Shown: piece after piece, positions 10,399-23,554 of the stretch
How positions within the stretch are numbered: position 1 is the first letter of the stretch
How the letters are laid out: each line of letters opens with the position of its first letter
From: Lotus japonicus
Taxonomy: Eukaryota > Streptophyta > Magnoliopsida > Fabales > Fabaceae
Assembly: GCF_012489685.1 (NCBI RefSeq)
Contig: NC_080042.1
Coordinates: forward strand, 1,614,501-1,678,500
Reading direction: 5' to 3'
Length of the DNA stretch: 64,000 nucleotides
Made by a program: the position numbers and the translations under genes
Notes under the pieces: model-generated
Told to the model about the DNA's origin: nothing
What the model saw: the letters and a program-made list of their open reading frames with translations, nothing else
The model's database searches: none

Positions 10399-11912
10399 GA
10401 CTCAACACTTGGATCCGACGACACTTCTCGTTTTCCAAAACTATGATTTGCATCCAAAGTCTCCTTTCGAGATTTATACCATTACTTAAAGATTTAGAGG
10501 TTGTTTAATGTTTTATGAGTTTTCTTTTCAAAATAATATCCTTTTTAGTCTTATCGCAATTCCTATAAGTTCTCGGGATCTTCGAATCCCCAAATGACTC
10601 CAGAGAATGTCTCGATCCATAAACCCTATACAAGGCCCGAACCTCGTTCGTCCTATCAAACTTTCTCAAAACTCTCAAAATAAAATCGGCATGACCTGCC
10701 CGCTATTCTCACCATTCAGAATCTCAGATCTTCAGTGTAAAGTATATTTAAATCATCACAATCAACAACATGTCATATATCAATAATTCGCATCATAAAC
10801 ACTTAGCACTTAGCATATAAAGCATGCACCACACATCCTAGATTACCCACATAGCACATAGCATGTAAGACAATCTCAAAAACATTCAGTAGATGAATCA
10901 TCTACATTGTCAGCCGAAGCCTCAGAAAACATTTTCCAATCACACACAATTCCAGTGCATAAACAGTAAACAATGTCGAAACATCGACCCTAAGCATTAA
11001 CTAGAGATTCAGTGAGAAGCCCTCACCTGAAGGTTCTCCAGTAAGATCGTCAAGCGCTTCCTCGCACTCAAAGTGTTGTTCCTCAGAGAAATCCTCAAAA
11101 GCACCTTTACAATGAAACCACAGAATACTATCAGAATCTATCGGAAACTAAGCTATCGATACTTACTAAGGTTACTCGAAGTAATCTATACTCTCAGGTA
11201 CGATAAACTAGCGCGAAAGGACAAGTTTTCGGAAAAGGAAATTTCCTCCTCCCCCCTATATAGGCTCGGCCACTTTGGTTAATTATGGGGCTCGATTTTT
11301 CTTCGATCAAACTTGGTTCCTATGCTTTCATAAGCCGTAACTAAGGGTATTCTGAACTCGGAAAAATTATCGGATCAAAAACTGTCGCAGGGGTATTTTG
11401 GTCATGATTTTTAACTTAGGATTTTCAAAACTGAAATCCCAAAAATAAAATTTTGCAGGGACGTCACCAACGACGTTTATGACAACTAATCCTAGCACTA
11501 AGCCAAGGCGATAGTTTTCAGCCTAAAGGTTGGAACTTTACTCAAAAACTACATAAATGGGTATTTTAGGCTAGAATTGATTCCGGCGGAATTCCGGCGA
11601 CATAACGGAAAATCTAATCCGGCAGAAGTGATCTTGGGCACATATAGAAGAGGTTTAGAATCAGAAATGAAAGATTCAGGATAGTTTTGCAAAAACCCAT
11701 AAACTATCCACTCAGAAAACTCTACAGAAAAGCTATGGAAAAAGCGATCAGAGGTAAGGATTAGCGACTATACCTCGAAACCTTGAAGTAGCAACTGATT
11801 GATCGACGATCAAGCAAGTAATGAAGAAAAGCTCTTCTTCCTCTTCCTTCTATGGAGCTCGCGGCCGTGGAGATAAAATGGAGGAGTTCTTGTAATTTTT
11901 CTCACCTTTCTT

Positions 11913-11922
11913 GCTATATATA
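11913..11922 (-). promoter_or_regulatory. TATA box of Tekay 3' LTR
   Basis: CTATATATAG, about 720 bp from the U3 end of the LTR, is followed in the sense direction by a GGCCGCGAGCT stretch also found after the TATA box at 2304. The equivalent site in the 5' LTR is about 20645-20654 and would drive genomic RNA. Confidence 0.55.
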
Positions 11923-12640
11923 GAAAATGGTAATTCGCGGGAAAATGAAAGTTTCGCGAATCTGATTTTTCCGGCGTCATTCTCCGTGAATTCTAAGATA
12001 GGTTTTGGCAAAGGAATTCCTAAGCTAAGAAGATTTCTCCTTGTATTTTTGGCAACTAATGCAAAGTCGGTGCAAAGTCGGTGTAAAACTATTTTACCCG
12101 ATAAGTTGCTTTTTGCATCGAAAGTCGGAATAGAAAACTTCCTTCGGAAGAAAGATTGAAATCATCAAGAGAAATGGGTGTACGCGTGTAGAATATTCAT
12201 TTGAAGCTCTGAATAGATAAAGTCTTCATTGTCGAGAAATTCTAGGGTTTTGAAATACCAGGGATTCGGTTTCGGCAAACTTCCGATGATTGGAATCGGA
12301 CGTTCGTAGATCCTAGAGTTTCGCCTCGAAACGATTGTGATATATGGAAGAAGAGAAATTCTAACATTTCTCTGAAGATTTTTGGAATTAACTGCCATCG
12401 TGCCTAAAAGTGAAAATTAGCTATATACTAGGGTTTCTGACCTAGGTTTAAGCGTAAAACGTTCGTGCTATAACTTTTTTCGATCATAATGCAATCCTTG
12501 AACTTTTCCTGAACTTTCTCCTTCATAAATATATTTCATTTAATAAACTTTCGTTCAGGTTTCCCTTCACATTACATCAACCCTAATCGTGAATAAGAAG
12601 TTTATTCACTTAGCATAAACTTAAAAACTCGGGCCTTACA

Positions 12641-12657
12641 TTACTACCCTCCAAAAA
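12641..12657 (-). other. Polypurine tract of the Tekay-like element
   Basis: Read on the minus strand, TTTTTGGAGGGTAGTAA directly precedes the 3' LTR (TGTAAGG...). A purine-rich run in this position is where plus-strand DNA synthesis is primed in LTR retrotransposons. Confidence 0.6.
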
Positions 12658-12677
12658 GAAAGTTTCGGCCTCGAAAC

Positions 12678-15600
12678 TTAAGGGTTAGTAAAAAGTTCTG
12701 GATACTGTTCTTGAATCTTCTCCTTCATCTCCCATGTCGCATCACCAGTGTCTTTATTCCAAATGACCTTCACTAACTCGATCTCTTTCCCTCTCAACTG
12801 TTTTATCCTGGTGTCACCAATGCTAATTGGCGGTGTCTCGAAAGACAGATCATCCTTCAACTCAATATCGTCCAGCTCGATAACATGTGTCGGATCCGCA
12901 ATATATTTCCTCAGTTGTGACACGTGGAATACATCATGAATATTTGATAGAAATGGAGGTAGTGCAATCTGATATGCGACTGGTCCGATTCGACGAGTGA
13001 TCTGATACGGTCCAATAAACTTGGGCGTAAGCTTCTTTGACTTGATTGCTCGACCAACACCCGTCGTCTGAGTAACTCTCAGAAATACATGATCTCCTTC
13101 TTCGAACTCCAGAGTTCTGCGCCTCTGATCTGCATAACTCTTCTGTCTACTCTGAGAAGTCCTCATCTTCTCTCTGATCTGCTTGATCTTCTCAGTGGTC
13201 TGTTGCAGAAGTTCCGGTCCTACCAACAGATTTTCTCCGTTTTGGTACCAACACAAAGGTGTTCTACACTTGCGGCCATACAAAGCCTCATACGGTGCCA
13301 TACCAATGCTCGTATGAAAACTGTTGTTGTATGTGAACTCAATCAATGGCAATAAGGTATCCCAACTGCCCTTGTTGTCCAGAACGCAAGCGCGTAGCAA
13401 ATCCTCCAACGACTGAATAGTTCTCTCAGTCTGTCCATCAGTCTGCGGATGATAAGCAGAACTTAGTCTCAGCCTCGTTCCCAAAGCTTCTTGAAGAGCT
13501 CCCCAAAAATGTGATGTAAACTTCGGGTCTCGATCGGATACAATACTTGTCGATACTCCGTGAAGTCGTACAATCTCCGCTATATATAACTCTGATAGTT
13601 TCTCCACGTTGTACGTAGTCCTCACCGGTACGAAATGAGCCGACTTTGTCAGTCGATCCACGATTACCCAAATAGAATCGTATCCCTTCTGAGTTCTTGG
13701 CAAAGCCACGACGAAATCCATCGATATGCTATCCCATTTCCATTCTGGCACATCCAAGCTTTGTAGCATACCTGAAGACTTCTGATGCTCCACCTTTGCC
13801 TTCTGACATGTCAGACATGCAGCTACATACTCAGCCACTTGTCTTTTCATTCCTGGCCACCAAAAATTCACCTTCAAGTCCTGGTACATCTTCTTCATTC
13901 CAGGATGAAGGCTTAACTTGCTCTTGTGACCTTCATCCATAATCAATCTTCTCAAGTCAGGGTTGTTAGGTACACAAACCCTATCCTTGCACCGTAGGAT
14001 GTTGTCACTTCCTACCTTGAATTCTGGGTCCTTACCTTGACTTACCAAATGTCTTTTCCCGAGCAGAAACTCATCTTGTAACTGTTGGTCTCGGATTTCT
14101 TCCATCAACCCATTGGTAATTCTGATCATCCCAAACTTCAGTTCTCCCTCGGATAATTTCACATCCAAGCTCAAATCTCGGAATTGCTCTAACAGCTGCA
14201 GCTCCTTCACCATCATCGACGAGATGTGCATCTTCCTGCTCAAGGCATCAGCAACAACATTCGCCTTTCCAGGATGATATTGCAGAGTGAACTCGTAATC
14301 TTTGAGAAATTCCATCCACCGGCGCTGCCTCATGTTCAGCTCCTTCTGCTCAAACAAGTACTTCAAGCTCTTATGATCACTGAATATGGTGAAATTGCAT
14401 CCATATAAGTGATGTCTCCAAATCTTCAGCGCAAATACGATTGCAGCTAGTTCCAAGTCATGAGTCGGATAATTCTTCTCATGCACCTTCAGTTGTCTTG
14501 AAGCATAAGCAACCACCTTCCGATGTTGCATCAGCACACATCCCAAACCTTGATGCGAAGCATCACAGTATACCTCATAAGGTTCCTCCGGTTGCGATAA
14601 GACGAGTACAGGTGACGTCGTCAACCGTTCCTTCATCGTCTGAAAACTAGTTTCGCACGCTTCAGTCCATGCAAAAGGTTGGTCCTTCCTCGTCAGTTGA
14701 GTCAAAGGTCCAACAATCTTCGCGAAATTCTCGATAAAGCGACGATAGTATCCCGCTAAACCGACAAAACTTCTGATCTCAGTCACTGTCTTTGTCCGTT
14801 CCCATGACAATACGGTCTCTACCTTTGCTGGGTCCACAGCTATACCCTCCTTAGAGATCACATGGCCGAAGAATTTTACCTCTTCGAGCCAAAAGTCGCA
14901 CTTGGCAGGATTGGCATACAACTCCTTCTCCCTCAGCACTTGTAAAACCTGTCGCAAGTGCTCCTCATGTTCCTCAACATTCTTTGAATAGATCAGAATG
15001 TCGTCAATAAACACCACGACGAATCGATCCAGGAATGTATGGAAAGTCATATTCATGTAAGCCATGAATATTGCCGGCGCATTTGTCACCCCAAATGGCA
15101 TCACTAAGTACTCATAGTGTCCATAACAGGTTCTGAATGCCGTCTTCTGGATATCCTCGGTCTTGACCCTGATTTGATGATAACCCGACTTCAGGTCGAT
15201 CTTCGAGAATATTGTAGCTCCTCGTAGTTGATCCATCAAATCATCAATCCTAGGTAACGGATACCTATTCTTGACGGTTACCTTGTTCAATTGTCGGTAG
15301 TCGACACATAATCTCGACTTCCCGTCCTTCTTCTTCACCAATAAGACTGGCGCTCCCCAAGGTGAAACGCTTGGTCGTATGAATCCCTTCGACAGAAGAT
15401 CTTCGAGTTGGGACTTCAATTCCACTAGCTCCGCAGGTGCCATACGATATGGTGCAATCGAAATCGGCCCTGTTCCCGGTACGATGTCTATAGCAAACTC
15501 AATGTCGCGCACAGGCGGCAATCCAGGTACATCGCCAGGAAAAACATCCGTGAATTCTTTCACCACTGGAATACTGCCAACTTCTGGGTTCCCTTTGCTC

Positions 15601-17117
15601 TCCAAGCTTAGCAAAACAGAATACTCCTGAGATCCCTCGTTCAAAGCGACGCTGATGTGATTGGCAGATAGATACTCGGAAAGATCCGAATCAGGGAATA
15701 CCACTCTCTTTCGGTTGCAGTCCAAAAGACAATGATAGCGGGACAACCAATCCATTCCTAGGATAACATCTAGGTTCTTAAGAGTTAGGTATACTAGGTT
15801 AGCATGGTAGATCCTATTGTTGTATGTTATCGGACAATACATGCATGCTGAATTAGCAAGTAGAGTCTTGGCAGGAGTAGCAACTATTAGATCGAAGCTC
15901 AAAGCAGTAATAGGAAGTCTTAATCTGATTGCACAATCTCTAGAGATAAATGAATGCGTTGCTCCGGAATCAAAAAGTACGGATAGAAGATTACCGTCAA
16001 TCCCGCAGTCGCCTCTAATCAGTCCATCGACTCCCTCAGCATCCTCACCATCCATGGTGTAGACTCTCGCCTTCGCAGCAGGACGCTTCCCTCGAGCTGT
16101 GTTGACGGTTGCTTCCGCCTTTGGTACCTTACACTGTGCCGCAGTATGCCCCAGTTTATTACAGTTGTAACATTGAGGCCTCGTGTCGGGACAATCACGA
16201 GCATAATGCCCTGACTTCCCACACTTGAAGCAAATCAGTTCCCGGTTCTGAGTCTGACCTCCTGAACCACCAGCAGCACCCACCATGGGCCTGTAAGATC
16301 CTGATGCAAACCCTCTACCAGAAGGGCGCTGATACGGCCTCCTGTTCTGAAACCTCCCCCTGTTCTGAGTATTCTGGGAGCCCGACCTCATCGGCCCTCC
16401 AGTTCCAGCCCGGTTCAACCTCCGGTTCTTCATCAGTTCCACTTCAGTGGCTTTCTCCACCAATGATTGGAATCGCATGATTCCCAGTGGCCTCACTGAG
16501 TCCTCAATATCCGGCCTCAGTCCATTCACGAAGCGCTTGCACATGTAGCGCTCGTCAACATGATCATTAAAGAATTGGAAATGCTTCGCCAAAGACTCCA
16601 GCTTCGAAGCAAATTCCGGTACAGACATACCTCCCTGACGGAGTGTCAGAAACTGCGCCTCCCTCTCATCCCGGGCACTTGTCGGAAAATACTTTTCCAA
16701 GAATGCGGTCCGGAACGAGTTCCAGTTAATTTCTTCATGGTTGGCTTCCATGATTCCCCTGGTGCCCTTCCACCAGTATTCAGCATCTCCCAGCAGAAGA
16801 TAAGTCGCCATGCCCACCTTGGCACCCTCTACAGTCTGCAGTACGCCGAAAATCTTCTCGATTTCCTGGATCCAGAGATCCGCTGCGTCTGGATCAGTAC
16901 CACCAGAGAACTTTGGTGGGTTTTGCCTCCTGAAGTCATTGAGGCCTTTGTTCTGGTCCAGAGTGACTTCCCTCTGGCGCTGATGCTGTTCACGTGCTTC
17001 TTCAGTAGCACGCCTCATGGCATTATCGTTTGCCTGCGCTGTTACCGCTTGGGCCTGCGCTGTTACCGCTTGGGCCATAGTGGCCATCATCTCCGCTAGC
17101 TGGTTAGTATTCACCAT
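12678..17117 (-). CDS. Tekay-like gag-pol polyprotein, intact
   Basis: A single uninterrupted 1479-residue frame with every expected domain in order. Gag comes first (about 60-240), then two CCHC zinc knuckles (296-309 and 316-329). The aspartic protease has D-S-G-A at about 383-386. Reverse transcriptase has its FIDD box at 703-706. RNase H has CDAS at 851-854 and SDH near 914. The integrase zinc finger uses H1064, H1071, C1101 and C1104, and the integrase core carries D1134, D1195 and E1231 in exact D,D35E spacing. A C-terminal chromodomain-like segment (about 1434-1476, TWE) follows. The chromodomain and the very long LTRs place it in the chromoviruses, Tekay/Del lineage. Translation as one frame is normal for this lineage. 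No catalytic residue is visibly lost, so activity is plausible but unproven. Confidence 0.96.
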   Translation of the reverse strand: MVNTNQLAEMMATMAQAVTAQAQAVTAQANDNAMRRATEEAREQHQRQREVTLDQNKGLNDFRRQNPPKFSGGTDPDAADLWIQEIEKIFGVLQTVEGAKVGMATYLLLGDAEYWWKGTRGIMEANHEEINWNSFRTAFLEKYFPTSARDEREAQFLTLRQGGMSVPEFASKLESLAKHFQFFNDHVDERYMCKRFVNGLRPDIEDSVRPLGIMRFQSLVEKATEVELMKNRRLNRAGTGGPMRSGSQNTQNRGRFQNRRPYQRPSGRGFASGSYRPMVGAAGGSGGQTQNRELICFKCGKSGHYARDCPDTRPQCYNCNKLGHTAAQCKVPKAEATVNTARGKRPAAKARVYTMDGEDAEGVDGLIRGDCGIDGNLLSVLFDSGATHSFISRDCAIRLRLPITALSFDLIVATPAKTLLANSACMYCPITYNNRIYHANLVYLTLKNLDVILGMDWLSRYHCLLDCNRKRVVFPDSDLSEYLSANHISVALNEGSQEYSVLLSLESKGNPEVGSIPVVKEFTDVFPGDVPGLPPVRDIEFAIDIVPGTGPISIAPYRMAPAELVELKSQLEDLLSKGFIRPSVSPWGAPVLLVKKKDGKSRLCVDYRQLNKVTVKNRYPLPRIDDLMDQLRGATIFSKIDLKSGYHQIRVKTEDIQKTAFRTCYGHYEYLVMPFGVTNAPAIFMAYMNMTFHTFLDRFVVVFIDDILIYSKNVEEHEEHLRQVLQVLREKELYANPAKCDFWLEEVKFFGHVISKEGIAVDPAKVETVLSWERTKTVTEIRSFVGLAGYYRRFIENFAKIVGPLTQLTRKDQPFAWTEACETSFQTMKERLTTSPVLVLSQPEEPYEVYCDASHQGLGCVLMQHRKVVAYASRQLKVHEKNYPTHDLELAAIVFALKIWRHHLYGCNFTIFSDHKSLKYLFEQKELNMRQRRWMEFLKDYEFTLQYHPGKANVVADALSRKMHISSMMVKELQLLEQFRDLSLDVKLSEGELKFGMIRITNGLMEEIRDQQLQDEFLLGKRHLVSQGKDPEFKVGSDNILRCKDRVCVPNNPDLRRLIMDEGHKSKLSLHPGMKKMYQDLKVNFWWPGMKRQVAEYVAACLTCQKAKVEHQKSSGMLQSLDVPEWKWDSISMDFVVALPRTQKGYDSIWVIVDRLTKSAHFVPVRTTYNVEKLSELYIAEIVRLHGVSTSIVSDRDPKFTSHFWGALQEALGTRLRLSSAYHPQTDGQTERTIQSLEDLLRACVLDNKGSWDTLLPLIEFTYNNSFHTSIGMAPYEALYGRKCRTPLCWYQNGENLLVGPELLQQTTEKIKQIREKMRTSQSRQKSYADQRRRTLEFEEGDHVFLRVTQTTGVGRAIKSKKLTPKFIGPYQITRRIGPVAYQIALPPFLSNIHDVFHVSQLRKYIADPTHVIELDDIELKDDLSFETPPISIGDTRIKQLRGKEIELVKVIWNKDTGDATWEMKEKIQEQYPELFTNP

Positions 17118-17315
17118 ATTCTGTTAAAGGAAGCAAACAGTCAGTACTTATCATAAGATAGCATCTAGCATCACTATACAATATGAGTAAGCAATAACTT
17201 CAATCAATTTTTAAGCGAAGAATCGCTTGCAGACAATCAATTTTCACTCTTTGCAGAGTCACACAACCTAGCACAGAAGACCTATTCCCCAACAACTCCC
17301 GAAAGACTCGACCGT

Positions 17316-17327
17316 GCTCTGATACCA
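17316..17327 (-). other. PBS of the Tekay-like element (initiator tRNA-Met)
   Basis: Three bases inside the 5' LTR, the minus strand reads TGGTATCAGAGC, the standard match to the 3' end of plant initiator tRNA-Met. Confidence 0.85.
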
Positions 17328-17330
17328 CAA

Positions 17331-20300
17331 TGTAACACCCCGATTTCGGTGGCGTCACTTTAGTAACCAAAAGTAAACTTAATGCGGAAAAACGTGAAAT
17401 ATTTTTTTTTCGATAATAACTAAGACAAGACTGAATTAAATAAAACCCAAAAGTGAAAAGCATTAGAATTAATATACAATATATAAACAGCCCCCGCTGT
17501 AGTAGCAACCTCGTCACGAGTAAACCTCCAGTGACGGTAATAGAAGAGTAGCGCCCGTAGGCAATATATACAAACCATATGAAAAGGGTGAAGTGCCCGC
17601 AACACCATCCCTCAAAACTGAGAATCAGCTGACCCAATGGCCTGAAAATAAGACCTCCTAAGTCCAACCAACTCTCTGTGATTCCCGTAAGGAAACCACA
17701 CAAAAAGCTATAGGCGGATCTACCCTGTCCCCTAAGTAACAAATGAAGCAAGACTGTCAGAGCTAAAACTCTACTCCTACACTAATCCTAACTCGAGGAG
17801 CTCATACCAACACTCAAAACTATGTGTTAGCATGATCGTCGTCTGAATCAGAATCCAGAACGACCAAGTCTACTAACCCTATCCTTCCTCCCCTCGCAAC
17901 CGCAGTGCGCTCCGATGCTGGACTCACGGGCTTAGGGCCCGAACCCTGATCATCGATGATCGCAACGGTGGGTGCACTAGACCCTGCCGAAGGCACTCCC
18001 ACTGGAATCTCCTCTGAGGGATCCTCCTCGTCTGAAGACAATGGTGGTGGTGGTGGTCCTCCAAGTCCTGGTCCACAGTGAACGCCCGGTGGCAAGTTGA
18101 AGCTGATAGAGCATCGCCTCAACACTCCTGACCTCAGAAGTCCTCCACTATCCACGTGGTCCTCCATGATGCGCCCCGAATACGTCGCTCGGTGGCTCGC
18201 GGGGTCAACCACCCACGACCCGGGGTCGTCCTGATCGATCATCTCATACCTAATCCCCCCCGAAGGGTGGACCATGGTGTACCAGTCCGCAATATTCATC
18301 TGACAAAAGGCGTTGTCCGCCAAAACACACACAGAAGACGCGAGGGTCAACTCTAAAGAACTATGTAGATAATAAACCCAATAGGTACAAATAATAGATA
18401 GCCACTTAGGCTTATAACTAGAGATATCATTCCTAGGGTTGCATGTTCCACAAAATCATAACGACAATAATAACAATTAGCATGTTCCAAGTAAGTTTAT
18501 CAAATAGCAACCACACTCATCAACTAAGTCAGTATGCATGTTGCGTGATATGTATGCAGGTTAACCCAGTCAACCAATATGCAATCCGGAACGGATGGAC
18601 ATCAACGGATCAGCCCTTCACCAGCCACGGTGGTGCCATTTCGGCCCGCGTGCCTCTTACTCCAACAACAACGGTAGTCAGATCAGCCGTAACCCGTAGG
18701 TCTGCCATTTCGGTCTGCTACAAGAGACGTCTACAGACGCTCTATCACGGAAATCCGGGTCTTATGACCATTTTGGAATCTGACGAGGTCCAGAGTACGT
18801 CCTGTGTTAATACCCCATTAATGTTGCATGAATGCAGGATGATTAGTCAAACAACGTCTCCGTCCTCACTCGACACGTCGCCACGTGTTCTAGATAAATT
18901 AAAGTCTCTAAAATCTTACCCTAAGGCAAAGTCGATTCTGCGACAAAAGACACACTTCACAACACACCTCGCTGCTCCAACAGCACAAGAGTATCACATA
19001 CTCGGGAACTAACGGTTCCCCGGACTTATCCCCAGGATAGCCCAACAACATCGCTGCTCCAACAGCACAACAACCAACGCTGCTCCAACAGCACAACAAC
19101 CAACGTTGCTCCAACAGCACAACAACAACAGACTCAACACTTGGATCCGACGACACTTCTCGTTTTCCAAAACTATGATTTGCATCCAAAGTCTCCTTTC
19201 GAGATTTATACCATTACTTAAAGATTTAGAGGTTGTTTAATGTTTTATGAGTTTTCTTTTCAAAATAATATCCTTTTTAGTCTTATCGCAATTCCTATAA
19301 GTTCTCGGGATCTTCGAATCCCCAAATGACTCCAGAGAATGTCTCGATCCATAAACCCTATACAAGGCCCGAACCTCGTTCGTCCTATCAAACTTTCTCA
19401 AAACTCTCAAAATAAAATCGGCATGACCTGCCCGCTATTCTCACCATTCAGAATCTCAGATCTTCAGTGTAAAGTATATTTAAATCATCACAATCAACAA
19501 CATGTCATATATCAATAATTCGCATCATAAACACTTAGCACTTAGCATATAAAGCATGCACCACACATCCTAGATTACCCACATAGCACATAGCATGTAA
19601 GACAATCTCAAAAACATTCAGTAGATGAATCATCTACATTGTCAGCCGAAGCCTCAGAAAACATTTTCCAATCACACATAATTCCAGTGCATAAACAGTA
19701 AACAATGTCGAAACATCGACCCTAAGCATTAACTAGAGATTCAGTGAGAAGCCCTCACCTGAAGGTTCTCCAGTAAGATCGTCAAGCGCTTCCTCGCACT
19801 CAAAGTGTTGTTCCTCAGAGAAATCCTCAAAAGCACCTTTACAATGAAACCACAGAATACTATCAGAATCTATCGGAAACTAAGCTATCGATACTTACTA
19901 AGGTTACTCGAAGTAATCTATACTCTCAGGTACGATAAACTAGCGCGAAAGGACAAGTTTTCGGAAAAGGAAATTTCCTCCTCCCCCCTATATAGGCTCG
20001 GCCACTTTGGTTAATTATGGGGCTCGATTTTTCTTCGATCAAACTTGGTTCCTATGCTTTCATAAGCCGTAACTAAGGGTATTCTGAACTCGGAAAAATT
20101 ATCGGATCAAAAACTGTCGCAGGGGTATTTTGGTCATGATTTTTAACTTAGGATTTTCAAAACTGAAATCCCAAAAATAAAATTTTGCAGGGACGTCACC
20201 AACGACGTTTATGACAACTAATCCTAGCACTAAGCCAAGGCGATAGTTTTCAGCCTAAAGGTTGGAACTTTACTCAAAAACTACATAAATGGGTATTTTA

Positions 20301-21372
20301 GGCTAGAATTGATTCCGGCGGAATTCCGGCGACATAACGGAAAATCTAATCCGGCAGAAGTGATCTTGGGCACATATAGAAGAGGTTTAGAATCAGAAAT
20401 GAAAGATTCAGGATAGTTTTGCAAAAACCCATAAACTATCCACTCAGAAAACTCTACAGAAAAGCTATGGAAAAAGCGATCAGAGGTAAGGATTAGCGAC
20501 TATACCTCGAAACCTTGAAGTAGCAACTGATTGATCGACGATCAAGCAAGTAATGAAGAAAAGCTCTTCTTCCTCTTCCTTCTATGGAGCTCGCGGCCTT
20601 GGAGAGAAAATGGAGGAGTTCTTGTAATTTTTCTCACCTTTCTTGCTATATATAGAAAATGGTAATTCGCGGGAAAATGAAAGTTTCGCGAATCTGATTT
20701 TTCCGGCGTCATTCTCCGTGAATTCTAAGATAGGTTTTGGCAAAGGAATTCCTAAGCTAAGAAGATGTCTCCTTGTATTTTTGGCAACTAATGCAAAGTC
20801 GGTGCAAAGTCGGTGTAAAACTATTTTACCCGATAAGTTAGTTTTGGCATCGAAAGTCGGAATAGAAAACTTCCTTCGGAAGAAAGATTGAAATCATCAA
20901 GAGAAATGGGTGTACACGTGTAGAATATTCATTTGAAGCTCTGAATAGATAAAGTCTTCATTGTCGAGAAATTCTAGGGTTTTGAAATACCAGGGATTCG
21001 GTTTCGGCAAACTTCCGATGATTGGAATCGGACGTTCGTAGATCCTAGAGTTTCGCCTCGAAACGATTGTGATATATGGAAGAAGAGAAATTCTAACATT
21101 TCTCTGAAGATTTTTGGAATTAACTGCCATCGTGCCTAAAAGTGAAAATTAGCTATATACTAGGGTTTCTGACCTAGGTTTAAGCGTAAAACGTTCGTGC
21201 TATAACTTTTATCGATCATAATGCAATCCTTGAACTTTTCCTGAACTTTCTCCTTCATAAATATATTTCATTTAATAAACTTTCGTTCAGGTTTCCCTTC
21301 ACATTACATCAACCCTAATCGTGAATAAGAAGTTTATTCACTTAGCATAAACTTAAAAACTCGGGCCTTACA
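17331..21372 (-). repeat. 5' LTR of the Tekay-like element
   Basis: 4,042 bp, nearly identical to 8602-12640. Differences I can see are a T-run at about 17400, scattered single substitutions, and a small cluster near 20838-20848. It would carry the promoter for genomic RNA. Outside the ORF at 17820-18299 and the 26-bp tandem array, the sequence appears non-coding. Confidence 0.95.
17820..18299 (-). CDS. LTR-encoded conserved protein, copy 2b (in Tekay 5' LTR)
   Basis: Same 159-residue ORF as 9088-9567, here in the 5' LTR. This copy would lie in the leader of the genomic transcript, upstream of the PBS and gag-pol. With a CAG|ATG acceptor-like start it could be made from a spliced RNA. The function is unknown; it has an acidic, Asp/Ser-rich tail and no membrane segment. 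Confidence 0.6.
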   Translation of the reverse strand: MNIADWYTMVHPSGGIRYEMIDQDDPGSWVVDPASHRATYSGRIMEDHVDSGGLLRSGVLRRCSISFNLPPGVHCGPGLGGPPPPPLSSDEEDPSEEIPVGVPSAGSSAPTVAIIDDQGSGPKPVSPASERTAVARGGRIGLVDLVVLDSDSDDDHANT

Positions 21373-21377
21373 CCTTC

Positions 21378-23554
21378 TCCGCCGACTTCACCGGAGCAAC
21401 AGAGATCACTAACGCACTCACCCGGAGCTTCGGGAGAGGAAAATCAGGCACCGATCTCTGGCCAAGACTGGAGGCGCTTGATCCATAGTGTTGATGATAT
21501 ACGACAGAGGAACGATTACTTGCAAGAACAGCTAGAGTATTATCGTTCCGAGCAACAGGATGAAGGGGAACGCGAGGCGGAGGCCGTGGCTGAATTCGAG
21601 CCGTTCTCAGCGGCAGTAAGGGAGGTTGTCATACCAAATAACATGAAGAATATTGTACTTGAGACATACAGCAGGAAAGCTGATCCCAAAGAGCACCTGT
21701 TATACTTCAACACAAAAATGGTGATCAGTGTCGCTTCGGACGCTGTGAAGTGCAGGATGTTCCCAGCTACGTTCAAAGGCACAGTCATTGACTAATTTCC
21801 GTGACTTCTCATCAAAATTCCTCGTCCAGTTTTCCGCTAGCAAAACCAAGCAGGTGACGATCGAGGATCTCTACAACGTTCGCCAATCTGAGGGCGAGAC
21901 TCTAAAGCATTATGTAAAACGATTCAGCGCAGCATCAGTCAAAATTGAGGAGTCAGAGTCGCACGCCTGTGCGCGTGCCTTCAAGAACGGGTTGCAACCG
22001 GGGAAGCTGAACAACAAATTGAGCCGCAAACCGGCTCGGTCCATGGAGGAGATCCGGACGCGAGCAAACACCTACATCCTGGACGAGGAAGATGATGCTT
22101 TCAAGCGAAGGCGCGCGAAAAAGGAGAAAGACGGTGAGCTGGGGGACGCTTCGCCGGAAGATAAACGAACTAAGGAAAGGGGAGAGAGCAGCAAAAAGCG
22201 AGACAGGAAGGCAAGGACAGGAGAAAAGACTGCGAATGAGCCATTGTATCCTACGAGAGAAAACTTTGAGCGCCGCAGACCGTGGCATCAAGCTGACCCT
22301 CGCCGGCGAGAGGAGTCCGGAAAGAGTCTTAATGCCCATCTGACGGAGTTGCTTCGAGAGGTCAAGGCAACTCACGCAGTTGAGGAAGGCGAGAAAGAGG
22401 CCGACCCGCCCCGAGTGGCGTTGGATAAAACAAAGTGGTGCGAGTACCACCGCTCGGTCGGCCACGACACGGGAGATTGCTTTACCCTGAAGAACGAGAT
22501 TGAGAGGCTCATTCGAGCGGGACAATCGCAGATGAATGACCGTGGCGATCGGTGGAATGGAGAGCGGCAGCAAGGGAACCGGTACAGAGGGGGCCGTCAG
22601 CAGGATGACCGTAGGCGAGACGACTGCCGGCGTACGTCAACCGCTGACAAGAAGGAAACACTGGCCACAAGGAAGAAGGGGGCGGAGGAAACCTTTAATA
22701 AAGACCTTGAGCCGCCAGTTGGTACGATAAATACAATTGCGGGTGGATTCGGCGGGGGTGGAGATACAGTGTCGGCGAGGCGAAGCCACGTGAGAGCAGT
22801 GACATTAGTGCAACAGTATGAAACGCCATTCGGTTTCCAGCATCCCGATATTGTGATATCGTCGGCCGATTTCGAATGGATCAAGACGCACAAAGACGAT
22901 CCGGTGGTTGTGATGATAAGGATCAACATCTTTAACGTGCGACGGGTTCTTTTGGACCAAGGGAGCTCCGCTGACATCATCTATGGGGATGCTTTTGATC
23001 AATTAGGATTGACAGACAAAGACCTGATACCCTATACATGAACGTTGGTAGGCTTCTCGGGCGAGCAAGTTTGGGTACGCGGATATGTGGATCTGGACAC
23101 AATCTTTGGTATCGACGATAACGCCAAGCTACTCCGTGTAAGGTATCTTGTATTGCAGGTTGTGGCATCCTATAACGTCATCATTGGAAGGAACACACTC
23201 AATCGCCTCTGCGCAGTAATCTCGACGGCACATCTAGCGGTGAAATATCCGCTGATAAGTGGAAAAGTAGGAAAGATTGTAGTTGACCAAAGGAGGGCGA
23301 GAAAATGCTACAAAAACTGTCTCAGCTTGTATGGAAAGAAAGGAGCTGGCGAGGGGCACAGGTGTCATGAAGTTGAGAACATCCAAGGAAATCAAGGCAG
23401 GCAAGGGGCGTCAAAGCAGGGGGTTGACAAAAGGATGGCAAGACCAGGGAGCGGCGCAGGAAAGGTCAGGGAAGATGGCAGGACGGGTAAGGACGGGAAG
23501 TTTACGGACGCTCGTGCAGAGGAGCGTTGGGCAGGTGTGGTCGCAGACTTATAA
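21378..23554 (+). pseudogene. gag-protease of the Tat-like element, broken
   Basis: After the Tekay insertion the frame resumes with a proline/serine linker. It then reaches the retrotransposon gag domain (21478-21795: FEPFSAAVREV, ADPKEHLLYF, DAVKCRMFP) and loses a short block (the WFTNLPPGS region kept at 63150-63190), with a frame change at 21790. Gag continues from 21788 (FRDFSSKFL, SEGETLKHYVKRFS) to a zinc-knuckle-like CEYH....GHDTGDC, a basic region and an aspartic protease (VLLDQGSSADIIY). An in-frame TGA at 23039-23041 splits the protease, which resumes with LVGFSG and SYNVIIGR. At least two disabling lesions are present. In sense and order it matches the relative at 61749-63644. Confidence 0.85.

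Larger units (their letters stand above)
8602..12640 (-). repeat. 3' LTR of the Tekay-like element
   Basis: 4,039 bp, over 99% identical to 17331-21372. It contains an LTR-encoded ORF (9088-9567), a 26-bp tandem repeat (10321-10398) and a minus-strand TATA box at 11913-11922. The other open frames in this LTR, on either strand, lack recognisable domains and I treat them as non-coding. Confidence 0.95.
8602..21372 (-). mobile_element. Near-intact Tekay/Del-like chromovirus
   Basis: LTRs at 8602-12640 (3' LTR) and 17331-21372 (5' LTR) start TGTAACACCCCG and end GGGCCTTACA as read on the plus strand. They are flanked by a perfect CCTTC duplication (8597-8601, 21373-21377). The interior has a PBS matching initiator tRNA-Met, a single uninterrupted gag-pol frame and a purine-rich tract next to the 3' LTR. 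I counted about 12 substitutions and one 3-bp T-run difference between the roughly 4,040-bp LTRs, so the insertion is recent. It sits inside the Tat-like element at 7960-29549. All parts needed for autonomous movement appear present. Confidence 0.95.

Noticed and set aside
16560..17099. 179-codon plus-strand ORF
   Set aside because: Shadow of the gag-pol frame on the opposite strand; no domain.
21953..22573. 206-codon minus-strand ORF
   Set aside because: Opposite to the gag frame of the Tat-like element; biased composition makes long shadow frames.
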